From positions 1-58,804 of the forward strand of contig JAFRZX010000155.1 in the NCBI GenBank assembly GCA_017442315.1: a DNA stretch of 58,804 bases, given 5' to 3'. Position numbers and translations under genes: made by a program. Under the pieces are notes generated by a model. It worked only from the letters and a program-made list of their open reading frames with translations. It had not been told where the DNA came from and did not search any database. The DNA comes from Bacteroidales bacterium (GTDB lineage Bacteria; Bacteroidota; Bacteroidia; Bacteroidales; UBA932). Position 1 is the first letter of the stretch; each line of letters starts with the position of its first letter. Of the stretch, positions 1-6,656 are shown piece by piece.

Positions 1-1
1 C

Positions 2-49
2 ATCAAATGGTATCTGTACTTCAATGACGAAAAGAAGTCCAAGAAATAA
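2..49 (+). CDS. C-terminal end of a truncated gene (window edge)
   Basis: An open frame enters from the left edge and stops at 47-49 after 15 visible codons ending in a lysine-rich tail (DEKKSKK). It is followed after 18 bases by a perfect palindrome that could terminate it. Too little is visible to name a product, and the frame could be fortuitous. Confidence 0.3.
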   Translation: MKWYLYFNDEKKSKK

Positions 50-67
50 GAAGATGTTTACATTGCT

Positions 68-107
68 AAAAGTGGTTGGTGAACGAGCTCGTTCACCAAC
101 CACTTTT
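68..107. terminator. 40-bp perfect palindrome, probable bidirectional terminator
   Basis: Bases 68-107 read identically on both strands, with no unpaired loop needed beyond the centre (GAGCTC). One arm begins AAAAGTGGTTGG and the other ends in CCACTTTT, so each direction ends in a short U run. It sits between the partial plus-strand frame ending at 49 and the minus-strand gene ending at 141, where a shared terminator is expected. A protein-binding site is the alternative. Confidence 0.6.
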
Positions 108-140
108 GTCATGATCACCAACCAAAAATGTCAATTATAC

Positions 141-593
141 CTAGATCCCTGAAAATCTATTTTTCGTTAAAAATTTCGCCGAAATCTTTATTGCAACCAG
201 GTAGATGAAGACGATTCCGAGGGTGATAAATAGTTTCTGCCACCATTTCAGAACATTTACTTCTTTCTCGATTACGGTCTCGATCTTCTGGATTTGTGCG
301 GTTTCTTTGTAGCGTTCTTTATAGGTGAGGTAGATTCCCATTGAATCGACAGTTGCTTTTACTGTGATCACTGTCGGTTTATATGGCTGAGGTTCCGGGT
401 CTATTGAGATTCTTTGCTGCAGACGGGCTGATTCTTTGAAGGCTTTTATTTCCTGGAGCCTTGCTCTGCCTGTGGAGTCGCATTGAATGAGAGCCTGCAT
501 GATGCTTGAATCGGGCTGAACCATTATTGGGCAACGCTGGTAGCATTTTTGAGGTAAAGTATAAGATGATTCACTACGATATTCTGTAATCAA
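141..593 (-). CDS. Small phage-type membrane protein (spanin-like or lysis-cassette associated)
   Basis: The product is 150 aa with no N-terminal signal. The middle carries DSSIMQALIQCDSTGRARL and, later, KATVDSMGIYLTYKERY. A single hydrophobic helix lies near the C-terminus after KWWQKLFITLG (about residues 115-140). This arrangement (a DSS..ALIECDS-like start, a VDS.A/GIY block, then KWWQ followed by one membrane helix) is remembered from small proteins in Bacteroidales prophages and integrative elements. Their exact role is unknown to me, though a spanin or holin-accessory role is often guessed. The N-terminus may be shortened, and internal ATGs at residues 24 and 32 are alternative starts. 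It is transcribed away from the helicase gene. The family resemblance is from memory; the membrane helix is seen directly. Confidence 0.5.
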   Translation of the reverse strand: MITEYRSESSYTLPQKCYQRCPIMVQPDSSIMQALIQCDSTGRARLQEIKAFKESARLQQRISIDPEPQPYKPTVITVKATVDSMGIYLTYKERYKETAQIQKIETVIEKEVNVLKWWQKLFITLGIVFIYLVAIKISAKFLTKNRFSGI

Positions 594-603
594 TGATTTT
601 TGC

Positions 604-611
604 TAATTTTG
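604..611 (+). promoter_or_regulatory. Bacteroidetes -7 element before the helicase
   Basis: The sequence TAATTTTG fits the TAnnTTTG box of Bacteroidetes housekeeping promoters and lies 30 bases before the helicase ATG at 642. No convincing -33 TTTG is present at the usual spacing. Confidence 0.4.
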
Positions 612-641
612 TGTCCTTAACATGCATGAACCTAGTATTAC

Positions 642-3485
642 ATGTCTTTCCTCTCAAAAATATTCAATAGGAAACGAGTAAATTCATCTTCGGTAAATGA
701 GACTGAAGAGTTTATCCGGTTGATGGAGTTTTTAGAAGGAATGGAAAAATTGCTGAGCAAGGATAAATATATTGCACGAAGCGATTATTACAGGGCAATA
801 GGGAAATATAATCAAGTAGTCTCCTTCTTTGACAATCTTCGTGACTCTGATATGTTGGAGGCGTATTGTCAAAAGAATTGTTTGAATATTCAGAGAATCA
901 AGATAGCAATGGATTACTATCATGAGATAGGAGACTTGCAAAAGGTACCATCCTTTATATTAAAACACAATGAAGATTTTCTGAACAGTCATCTCAGGGC
1001 AGAGAATACCTATCTCGATAATATTCTTAAATCTGTTGATCCTGTCATCAAACTTGATGAGGAGCAAAGAAAGGTTGTCCTCTCTGATGAGGATTATACT
1101 CTTGTAATTGCAGGTGCTGGAGCTGGTAAGACTACAACGGTGGCTGCAAAAGTAAAATATCTTGTAGAGAAGAAAGGGATTAGGCCTGAACAGATACTTG
1201 TAATTTCTTTTACAAATAAGGCAGTCGGAGAGCTGAGAGATAAGATTAACAAATCCCTCAAAATTAATTGCCCCGTAACAACTTTCCATAAAACAGGTTA
1301 TGCTATTATCCGAAAACAAGATAATGAGAAGCGTCAGGTTGTGGATGGTGGATTCATGTATAATGTTATCAACAATTATCTAAAGGGAAACATTCTTGAG
1401 CAACCGGAATTGGTTGATAAACTTATTCTATTCTTTGGTTCTTATTTTGATGCTCCGTACGAGGGAGAGGATCTGAATGATTTCTTCAATTACATATCAA
1501 AGTCTGACTTTACGACTCTGAAGGGCAATATGAGTGAGTATACGGAGGAGATAATTGACAAAAGAACTGGCAAATGTATCTCTATTGCTCATGAGAGAAT
1601 GCGTTCGGCACAGGAAGTACAGATTGCTAACTTCTTATATCTTAATCAGATTGAATATAAGTATGAGAGGCCATATGAATACCATATTTTGAAGTCTCGA
1701 AAGCCATATACTCCTGATTTTACTATAACACAAGGCGATAAAGTGGCTTACCTTGAGCATTTTGGTATCACAGAAGATGGTAAAAACAATCGCTATAACG
1801 AGGAGCAATTGTCTCGATATAAACAGGAAATCAATGACAAGGTAAAGCTGCATAAAAAGCATAATACCGACTTGATATATACTTTCTCCGGCTATTCTGA
1901 TGGACGAAGTTTGTTGGAGCACCTAAGGGGGAATCTGGAAAAGCACGGTTTTACACTAATCCCAAGAGATTCCAAGGAGGTCTTTGAGAATATCGTCAAC
2001 ACTGAGGAGAACAAGTATATCATGAAACTCGTTAAGTTGGTATGCACCTTCATTCAGAATTTCAAGACTAATGGATTCTCAATTGATGACTTTTCACGTT
2101 TTGAAAGGAAGTCTACAAATGAAAGGACAAAACTTTTCTTGAGCATCTGCCAGCAGTGTTTTCTTGAATACTCTAAGCGACTTAAGGAAAAGAATGCTGT
2201 TGATTTTGAGGATATGATCAATGATTCTGTTCGTATTCTTAATGAGCAGCAGAGAATAGGAGCAGAGCTTGATTTCAAGTATATAATAGTTGATGAGTAT
2301 CAGGATATTTCACGTCAGAGATTTGATTTGACAAAGGAATTGTCAAAGATATGCAAGGCGAAAATTATAGCCGTTGGTGATGACTGGCAGTCTATTTATG
2401 CATATGCAGGATCAGATATTACCTTGTTTACGCATTTTAAGCAGACTATGGGGTATGGCCTAGAGTTGAAGATAACCAAGACATACAGAAATGCTCAAGA
2501 AGTTATCGATATTGCCGGAGGCTTTATCCAGAAGAATTATTCACAACTGCGTAAGGAACTCATTTCTCCAAAACATATTGACCAGCCGATAATCATAGAG
2601 TCATATTCAGAAAACGTTGATAGGAAACAGACTGCCGGTAAGGGTGGACGCTATTATATGATTGGCGAGAAGGTCGAGGCTATTGTTGAAAAGATTCTCC
2701 TTGAAAATCCGAAATCTTCGATTCTATTGTTGGGACGGTATGGCTTTGACGCATTTCATTTGTGTCATTCCGGGAAGTTTGTCTATAATGAGAAGACGGG
2801 TAGTGTCACACCGAATAAATTCCCGAATGTTGTTTTAGATTTTATGACAGTCCATAGAGCCAAAGGTTTGGGGTATGATAATGTGATTATCATCAATGCC
2901 CGTAATGAGGTTTATGGGTTCCCATCGCAGGTGCAGGATGATCCTGTATTGAAATATGTCGTTCGAGATGATCATAGCATAGAGTATGCAGAGGAAAGGC
3001 GCCTGTTCTATGTGGCTTTGACAAGAACAAAGAACCGCGTCTACTTAATTGTCCCTCAAGAGAGACCTTCTAGTTTTGTGCTGGAGTTGATTGATGACTA
3101 TTTGCAGGTTGTTTTGCATGGTGATATAGACAGGAACGAAAATAAGGATAGTCAGGAGATCAAAAAGTGCCCAATCTGCGGATATCCATTACAATTGAGG
3201 TACAAGCAGAATTATGGACTGAAACTATGGATGTGCACCAATGAGCCTGAGTTATGTGACTTCATGACGAATGATTTATCCGGAGGACGACTCTCGATCA
3301 TTAAGTGCGATCAGTGTAGAGATGGATACCTGATAGTGAAACCAGGCAAGGGAGATAGGCCGCCGTTCTTAGGTTGCACTAACTATAAACATGATGGCAC
3401 GGGTTGTTCCGGATTCATGACCATGGATTATTATCTGAGGACTACGGATGCCAGATTCGAAGAGATTAAAGAAGAATTGAGATAG
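642..3485 (+). CDS. HelD-like UvrD-superfamily DNA helicase with embedded nuclease-like domain and C-terminal zinc fingers
   Basis: The product is a 947-aa superfamily 1 helicase. It has Walker A GAGAGKTT (about 158-166), DEYQD Walker B (551-555), GDDWQSIYAYAGSD, HRAKGLGYD and the motif VI box EERRLFYVALTRTK (about 784). Between the two halves of domain 1 sits PYTPDF...YLEHFG (D359, E372), the PD-(D/E)xK-like insert of helicase IV (HelD) proteins, without an obvious following lysine. Two topoisomerase-type C4 zinc fingers follow from C843 (CPICGY..., IKCDQC...). The first 135 residues are a helical region I do not recognise. It is probably an ATP-dependent 3'-5' helicase acting on DNA ends or recombination intermediates. 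It is followed 37 bases downstream by a co-oriented 177-aa gene, probably one operon. Within this island a phage-defence role is plausible but unproven. Confidence 0.85.
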   Translation: MSFLSKIFNRKRVNSSSVNETEEFIRLMEFLEGMEKLLSKDKYIARSDYYRAIGKYNQVVSFFDNLRDSDMLEAYCQKNCLNIQRIKIAMDYYHEIGDLQKVPSFILKHNEDFLNSHLRAENTYLDNILKSVDPVIKLDEEQRKVVLSDEDYTLVIAGAGAGKTTTVAAKVKYLVEKKGIRPEQILVISFTNKAVGELRDKINKSLKINCPVTTFHKTGYAIIRKQDNEKRQVVDGGFMYNVINNYLKGNILEQPELVDKLILFFGSYFDAPYEGEDLNDFFNYISKSDFTTLKGNMSEYTEEIIDKRTGKCISIAHERMRSAQEVQIANFLYLNQIEYKYERPYEYHILKSRKPYTPDFTITQGDKVAYLEHFGITEDGKNNRYNEEQLSRYKQEINDKVKLHKKHNTDLIYTFSGYSDGRSLLEHLRGNLEKHGFTLIPRDSKEVFENIVNTEENKYIMKLVKLVCTFIQNFKTNGFSIDDFSRFERKSTNERTKLFLSICQQCFLEYSKRLKEKNAVDFEDMINDSVRILNEQQRIGAELDFKYIIVDEYQDISRQRFDLTKELSKICKAKIIAVGDDWQSIYAYAGSDITLFTHFKQTMGYGLELKITKTYRNAQEVIDIAGGFIQKNYSQLRKELISPKHIDQPIIIESYSENVDRKQTAGKGGRYYMIGEKVEAIVEKILLENPKSSILLLGRYGFDAFHLCHSGKFVYNEKTGSVTPNKFPNVVLDFMTVHRAKGLGYDNVIIINARNEVYGFPSQVQDDPVLKYVVRDDHSIEYAEERRLFYVALTRTKNRVYLIVPQERPSSFVLELIDDYLQVVLHGDIDRNENKDSQEIKKCPICGYPLQLRYKQNYGLKLWMCTNEPELCDFMTNDLSGGRLSIIKCDQCRDGYLIVKPGKGDRPPFLGCTNYKHDGTGCSGFMTMDYYLRTTDARFEEIKEELR

Positions 3486-3522
3486 AATTAGTTTATATAT
3501 AAATCGATAACCTTATTTAACT

Positions 3523-4056
3523 ATGTCCTCCAACATTGACCAGAAAAAATTGAGTGTTGCTACTGACTGGATTAGCAAGCTTGCTAACGGGATGAATCCT
3601 ATTGATGGTAGTGTTCTTCCTGATAGTGATATAGTGAATAATGTTCACATTTCCCGTTGTTTGTTCTTTGTATCTAATCTGCTTGAAGATATGGGCAAGA
3701 AAAAGCACTCCTCGAAAAAGCAGTATGAACAGGAGTTTCAACTTACTCCAGAAATAGCCTCAAATGTTTATGTTGCGGAGAAGACGGGAATAGCTATGTT
3801 CGTCAAAGAAATCAACAAGGTGATTCCTGAAAATATGAAGCCATTGTCTGCGTCAAAGGTAACACAGTGGTTAGTGTCTGTTGGGTATTTGGAAGAGAAA
3901 GAAAGAGGCGATGGCCACAAATATAAGGCTCCAACTGAACTTGGAGCATCCATCGGAATCACTTCTGCATGGAAAGATGGAACGCAAGGACAATATCTTG
4001 CGGTTGCGTACGATGCAAACGCACAACTGTTCTTGCTTGAGAATCTCTTTAAATAA
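3523..4056 (+). CDS. Unknown protein, likely helicase partner with winged-helix-like C-terminus
   Basis: The product is 177 aa, soluble, with no signal peptide. The first half contains NGMNPIDGSVLPDSDIVNN and HISRCLFFVSNLLED, a block I associate loosely with proteins or domains beside zinc-finger helicases. The second half reads like a winged helix (LSASKVTQWLVSVGYLEE, then KYKAPTELGASIGI), as in the DNA-binding tails of some phage antirepressors. It starts 37 bases after the helicase stop with the same orientation, suggesting co-transcription and joint action. No catalytic residues are recognisable. The gene is certain as an ORF; the role is inference. Confidence 0.7.
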   Translation: MSSNIDQKKLSVATDWISKLANGMNPIDGSVLPDSDIVNNVHISRCLFFVSNLLEDMGKKKHSSKKQYEQEFQLTPEIASNVYVAEKTGIAMFVKEINKVIPENMKPLSASKVTQWLVSVGYLEEKERGDGHKYKAPTELGASIGITSAWKDGTQGQYLAVAYDANAQLFLLENLFK

Positions 4057-4067
4057 ATCAAGCAGGT

Positions 4068-4102
4068 TTTGCGTGGAATTGAAGAAATTATATTTACTTT
4101 TG
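4068..4102 (+). promoter_or_regulatory. Promoter-like sequence for a possible small RNA
   Basis: TTTG at 4068-4071 and TACTTTTG at 4095-4102 resemble the Bacteroidetes -33 and -7 boxes, spaced 23 bases apart, slightly longer than the usual 19-21. Transcription would start near 4109 and no ORF follows on this strand before the terminator at 4204. Confidence 0.4.
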
Positions 4103-4108
4103 CACCGT

Positions 4109-4232
4109 CAAGGGGAATTCGCGTAAGGGATGACAACCCTTTCTAACGAAGTTTCTTTCGCTAATGCTCAAGCGACTTCATCGGTTTCGAGCCCTATATT
4201 ATAACAGCCACTCTGAAGAGTGGCTGTATTGT
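4109..4232 (+). ncRNA. Candidate structured small RNA in the island
   Basis: A promoter-like sequence precedes this stretch and a strong hairpin ends it. Between them no ORF is credible, but local helices can be drawn: AAGGG/CCCTT around 4126-4142, and GAAGT/ACTTC enclosing CGCT/AGCG around 4148-4180. A piece reading GGTTTCGAGCCC mimics a tRNA T-arm but does not pair correctly. I cannot match it to a known RNA family. Expression is inference. Confidence 0.3.
4204..4232. terminator. Hairpin terminator between convergent genes
   Basis: ACAGCCACTC (4204-4213) pairs perfectly with GAGTGGCTGT (4218-4227) around a TGAA loop. It lies between the plus-strand helicase operon and the minus-strand yhcG-type gene that stops at 4233. 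U runs are only moderate on either side. Confidence 0.65.
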
Positions 4233-5354
4233 TTATAGATCTTCTTCTTTGTCAAATTCCAGAATCCACTGTTGCAGTCTCTCTTGGAGTTCCTTCTTGT
4301 CAGGAAGGTAAAGAGCGTATTCAGTAGCGTAGATGTTCGCATCCTCAGGAAGGGTGAGTTTGATGAGTGCATCCTTTTTCTCTTTACAGAGGAGAATTCC
4401 AATGGTAGGTTTCTCCCATTCACGCCTTACATGTCTGTCGTAGTAGTTCACATACATCTGCATCTGGCCAAGATCCTGATGAGTGAGTTTGTCAATCTTC
4501 AGATCTATGAGGACATAGCATTGTAGAAGACGGTTATAGAATACGAGATCAACGTAGAAGTTTTCTTCTTCGAATGTGAATCGCTTCTGTCTGGTCTCAA
4601 ATAGGAATCCCTTTCCAAGTTCAAGGAGGAACTGCTGCAGTTTGCTGATAATGGCATTCTCCAGTTTTGATTCTGAATATGCCGCTTCAGGCTTCAATCC
4701 CAGGAACTCAAGAGTAATCGGATTCTTGATTATGTCTGCAGGCTTCTCAACTACCTGGCCCTCTGTTGCCAGACGGATAATCTCATCTTTGTCTTTGCTG
4801 AGTGCGAGACGTTCGTAGAGACTGCTGTTCACCTGTCGCTGCAGCCAACGGATGCTCCAGTTCTGCTTAGCGCATTCTATTTCATAGAAGCTACGCGCAT
4901 TGGCATCCTTGACACGCATGAGAATAAGGTAATGAGACCATGAGAGGACGAATTTGTGGGGTTCAGGAGATGATGGTTGAATTTCGGCAACACTGTTGCC
5001 GAAATCTGTCGAATCAACGGTCGTTCCTAATTTCGGCAGCACTGTTGCCGAAATTGAAGCAGTAGAATAGATGCCATAAAATTTACGACACCTTGTCAGC
5101 GTATCAACTGACCAACCGTCTCCGAACTTATCCTCCAATTTCTTAGACAATAACTTGATAACTTGTTTGCCATACTCCGCTCTATAATTTCCTTTCTGCT
5201 CATCTTCAACAATGTATCTGCCGACATTGTATTTTGTATACACCTCTGCAATATTGACAGTAGTCGAAACTCTTTGTCTGGCTTCCTCAATCAGAGCTGT
5301 TATCTTATCAAACAGTTCAGTTACGTTTGCGTCAGTAATTTCTGTTGTCTTCAT
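4233..5354 (-). CDS. YhcG/DUF1016 family PD-(D/E)xK nuclease
   Basis: The product is 373 aa. The N-terminal DUF1016 region (about 15-175) includes YNVGRYIVEDEQKG, YGKQVIKLLSKKL and LSWSHYLILMRVKD. The C-terminal PDDEXK domain (about 205-355) holds the active-site pattern D269 (YVDLVFY) and D284-L-K286 (VLIDLKI), followed by LGQMQMYVNYYD. Such proteins commonly sit in type I restriction or defence neighbourhoods, and some are anti-phage effectors. The linker between domains (residues about 100-125) is encoded by two near-identical palindromic repeats. The start ATG at 5354 gives the usual N-terminus. It is transcribed toward the helicase operon and shares the terminator. Family assignment is confident; the biological role is inferred. 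Confidence 0.9.
   Translation of the reverse strand: MKTTEITDANVTELFDKITALIEEARQRVSTTVNIAEVYTKYNVGRYIVEDEQKGNYRAEYGKQVIKLLSKKLEDKFGDGWSVDTLTRCRKFYGIYSTASISATVLPKLGTTVDSTDFGNSVAEIQPSSPEPHKFVLSWSHYLILMRVKDANARSFYEIECAKQNWSIRWLQRQVNSSLYERLALSKDKDEIIRLATEGQVVEKPADIIKNPITLEFLGLKPEAAYSESKLENAIISKLQQFLLELGKGFLFETRQKRFTFEEENFYVDLVFYNRLLQCYVLIDLKIDKLTHQDLGQMQMYVNYYDRHVRREWEKPTIGILLCKEKKDALIKLTLPEDANIYATEYALYLPDKKELQERLQQWILEFDKEEDL
4981..5055. repeat. Two palindromic repeats inside the yhcG-type coding region
   Basis: Copy 1 (4981-5005) and copy 2 (5029-5055) share the core TTTCGGCA[A/G]CACTGTTGCCGAAA and each is a nearly perfect inverted repeat around CACTG. They are 50 bases apart and remain in frame, encoding the interdomain linker. 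They do not match the repeat family seen in rimM and susD later in the window. Confidence 0.8.
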
Positions 5355-5401
5355 GTCCGTCCTATACCTTATATTATATATAGTGCAAATTTAAACTTTT
5401 C

Positions 5402-6226
5402 TTACATTCCCCAAGCGTTGTCGATGAGTTTCATGGCATCGGCTTTGGTCTTTTCTGCAATGTCAATGTATGGACGCATTGCTTTGTAGTCTGAGTGACC
5501 GGTCCACTTCATTACGACCTGTGGCGGTACTCCGTTGGATAGGGCGAAGCAGATGAATGTTCTTCTGGCTGCGGGTGTCCCGATGAGGGAGTATTTCGGA
5601 TATGTTTCTTCAACTCGCTGACCGGCTCTGTAAAATACGATGGTTATCGGAGTGGGGAATCCGCAGAGTTCGCCAAGATCCTTGAGATAGTGGTTCATCT
5701 TCTGGTTTGAGATTACCGGCAGGGCAAGTCCGAATGGGAACTGCTTGTCTTTGTATTTCTCAAGTATTGCCTTTGCGTTTTTGCTGAGGTCTATAGGAAG
5801 ATGGTCGTTGGTTTTCTGAGTTGTGATGTATATTTTATCTCCGTCGATGTCGGTTCTCTTGAGGGCTGCCATATCGGAGTATCTGAGCGAGGTGAAGGCA
5901 CAGAAGCAGAAGAGGTCTCGGGTTTTGGCGAGAGCTCCGGCTTCCTGGACTGTCTTTTCGTATTCTTCTCCGTTGGCATCATGCAGCTTGACCTTGGTTC
6001 CGTTCTTCGGAATCTCGTAGGTGTAGAGTTTGAGCAGTTCTTCTTTGGTGAGGAAGATAACAGGCTTGTCAAGAACTTTGACCTGGCCGGATTCTTCCCA
6101 TGCTGCAGGGTCAACACTATATCCAAGGGTCGTAAGGAGCCTTGTTTGACGAATATTTATGGAGATTGTTATGGGGGCTTCTCCTTTTTTGTTTACTTTT
6201 GGGTGTAGATAAAATTTAACTGGCAT
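5402..6226 (-). pseudogene. Tyrosine recombinase/integrase, apparently decayed (core-binding domain missing, HxxR altered)
   Basis: The ORF is open over 274 aa but short for the Bacteroidetes integrase family, usually near 400 aa. An N-terminal arm-binding domain (KFYLHPKVNKKGEAPITISI, residues 4-23, then GYSVDPAAW) runs almost directly into the catalytic domain (IFLTKEEL at about 57). The SAM-like core-binding domain of about 100 residues is therefore absent. Catalytic R115 (TSLRYSD), H244 (WTGHSDY) and nucleophile Y253 (RPYI) remain, but the HxxR box reads P218-A-A-R221. A single base change from CAC would give this CCC proline codon. It ends the island beside the att-like sequence. It may be inactive, or act only with help; the domain comparison is from memory. 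Confidence 0.7.
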
Positions 6227-6346
6227 ACCTGTTTGTATTAAAAGTACAAACAGATTTTGAAATATGTAAGTATATCGGGTTAAATTGTATTATACTTATT
6301 CTATTGTGTATTAAGCATATACGATACTCTGGAGAACTCTAAAAAA

Positions 6347-6375
6347 TACGGGTTCGACTCCGACTATCTCCACTA
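6347..6375 (+). other. att-like site: displaced 3' end of a tRNA or tmRNA gene
   Basis: The stretch holds CGGGTTCGACTCC and TATCTCCACTA, which look like the T-loop and acceptor end of a tRNA-like RNA; Bacteroidales tmRNA genes end in a similar CTCCACTA. The T-stem does not close properly (one C short) and no 5' half lies upstream, so this is a fragment. Such fragments are left beside integrase genes when an island integrates into the 3' end of an RNA gene. Which RNA gene is the target cannot be decided here. Confidence 0.5.
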
Positions 6376-6376
6376 C

Positions 6377-6416
6377 AAATCCACTCAGATTCACTTCTGA
6401 GTGGATTTTTCTTTTG
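6377..6416 (+). terminator. Strong intrinsic terminator after the att-like site
   Basis: AAATCCACTCAG (6377-6388) pairs perfectly with CTGAGTGGATTT (6397-6408), followed by TTTTTCTTTT. It is placed as the original terminator of the RNA gene into which the island inserted. Confidence 0.85.
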
Positions 6417-6612
6417 GGTGAGAAGTGACAGTACCATAGGAGTTAAACCGTCCAGCAAATGAGGCGCATATCATTCATTTCTCCCGATCCGGTATTATGC
6501 CAACAATCAAAAAAGCATATGGCCTGATGCGACTGCTTTTTCTGTATGACTTCATGATATACGATATTATATCTTTTTGAAAAGATGTGCCTTCCTGCAT
6601 TGTATTTTTAAC
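6417..6612. other. Intergenic stretch with weak hairpins only
   Basis: No ORF or RNA gene is supported. AAAAAGCA/TGCTTTTT (6510-6517 and 6534-6541) and ATCTTTT/AAAAGAT (6571-6586) can form hairpins, but neither is convincing as a terminator. Confidence 0.4.
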
Positions 6613-6620
6613 TATATTTG
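6613..6620 (+). promoter_or_regulatory. -7 element of the lysine operon
   Basis: TATATTTG matches TAnnTTTG. A start near 6628 would exclude the upstream TTG and make the ATG at 6627 nearly leaderless, which favours the ATG at 6657 as the translation start of the first gene. Confidence 0.5.
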
Positions 6621-6656
6621 CAGAGAATGCGCACATGTGCATTCTCTGGTGTGCTT

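Larger units (their letters stand above)
1..6375. mobile_element. Integrated genomic island (right end and interior)
   Basis: The stretch combines a tyrosine-integrase gene beside a tRNA/tmRNA 3'-end-like sequence, a small phage-type membrane protein, a large helicase with a partner gene and a YhcG-type nuclease. Housekeeping lysine genes start immediately after the putative attachment site, so the right boundary is put at about 6375. The left boundary is not in the window. No structural phage or conjugation genes are visible, so it may be a degraded prophage or a defence-type island. The integrase looks damaged, so the island is probably fixed. The mobile nature is inference from gene content and the att-like sequence; no matching left repeat was seen. 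Confidence 0.6.

Noticed and set aside
4150-4200. Possible tRNA (GGTTTCGAGCCC)
   Set aside because: The T-stem does not pair with the conserved loop in register and no acceptor, D-arm or anticodon arm is present.
6331-6375. Intact tRNA or tmRNA gene
   Set aside because: Only the 3' part is present; upstream sequence lacks D-arm, anticodon arm or tmRNA tag region, and the T-stem misses a base.
6417-6656. Lysine riboswitch before the dap operon
   Set aside because: No conserved lysine riboswitch core can be found and the promoter lies too close to the start to leave room for it.
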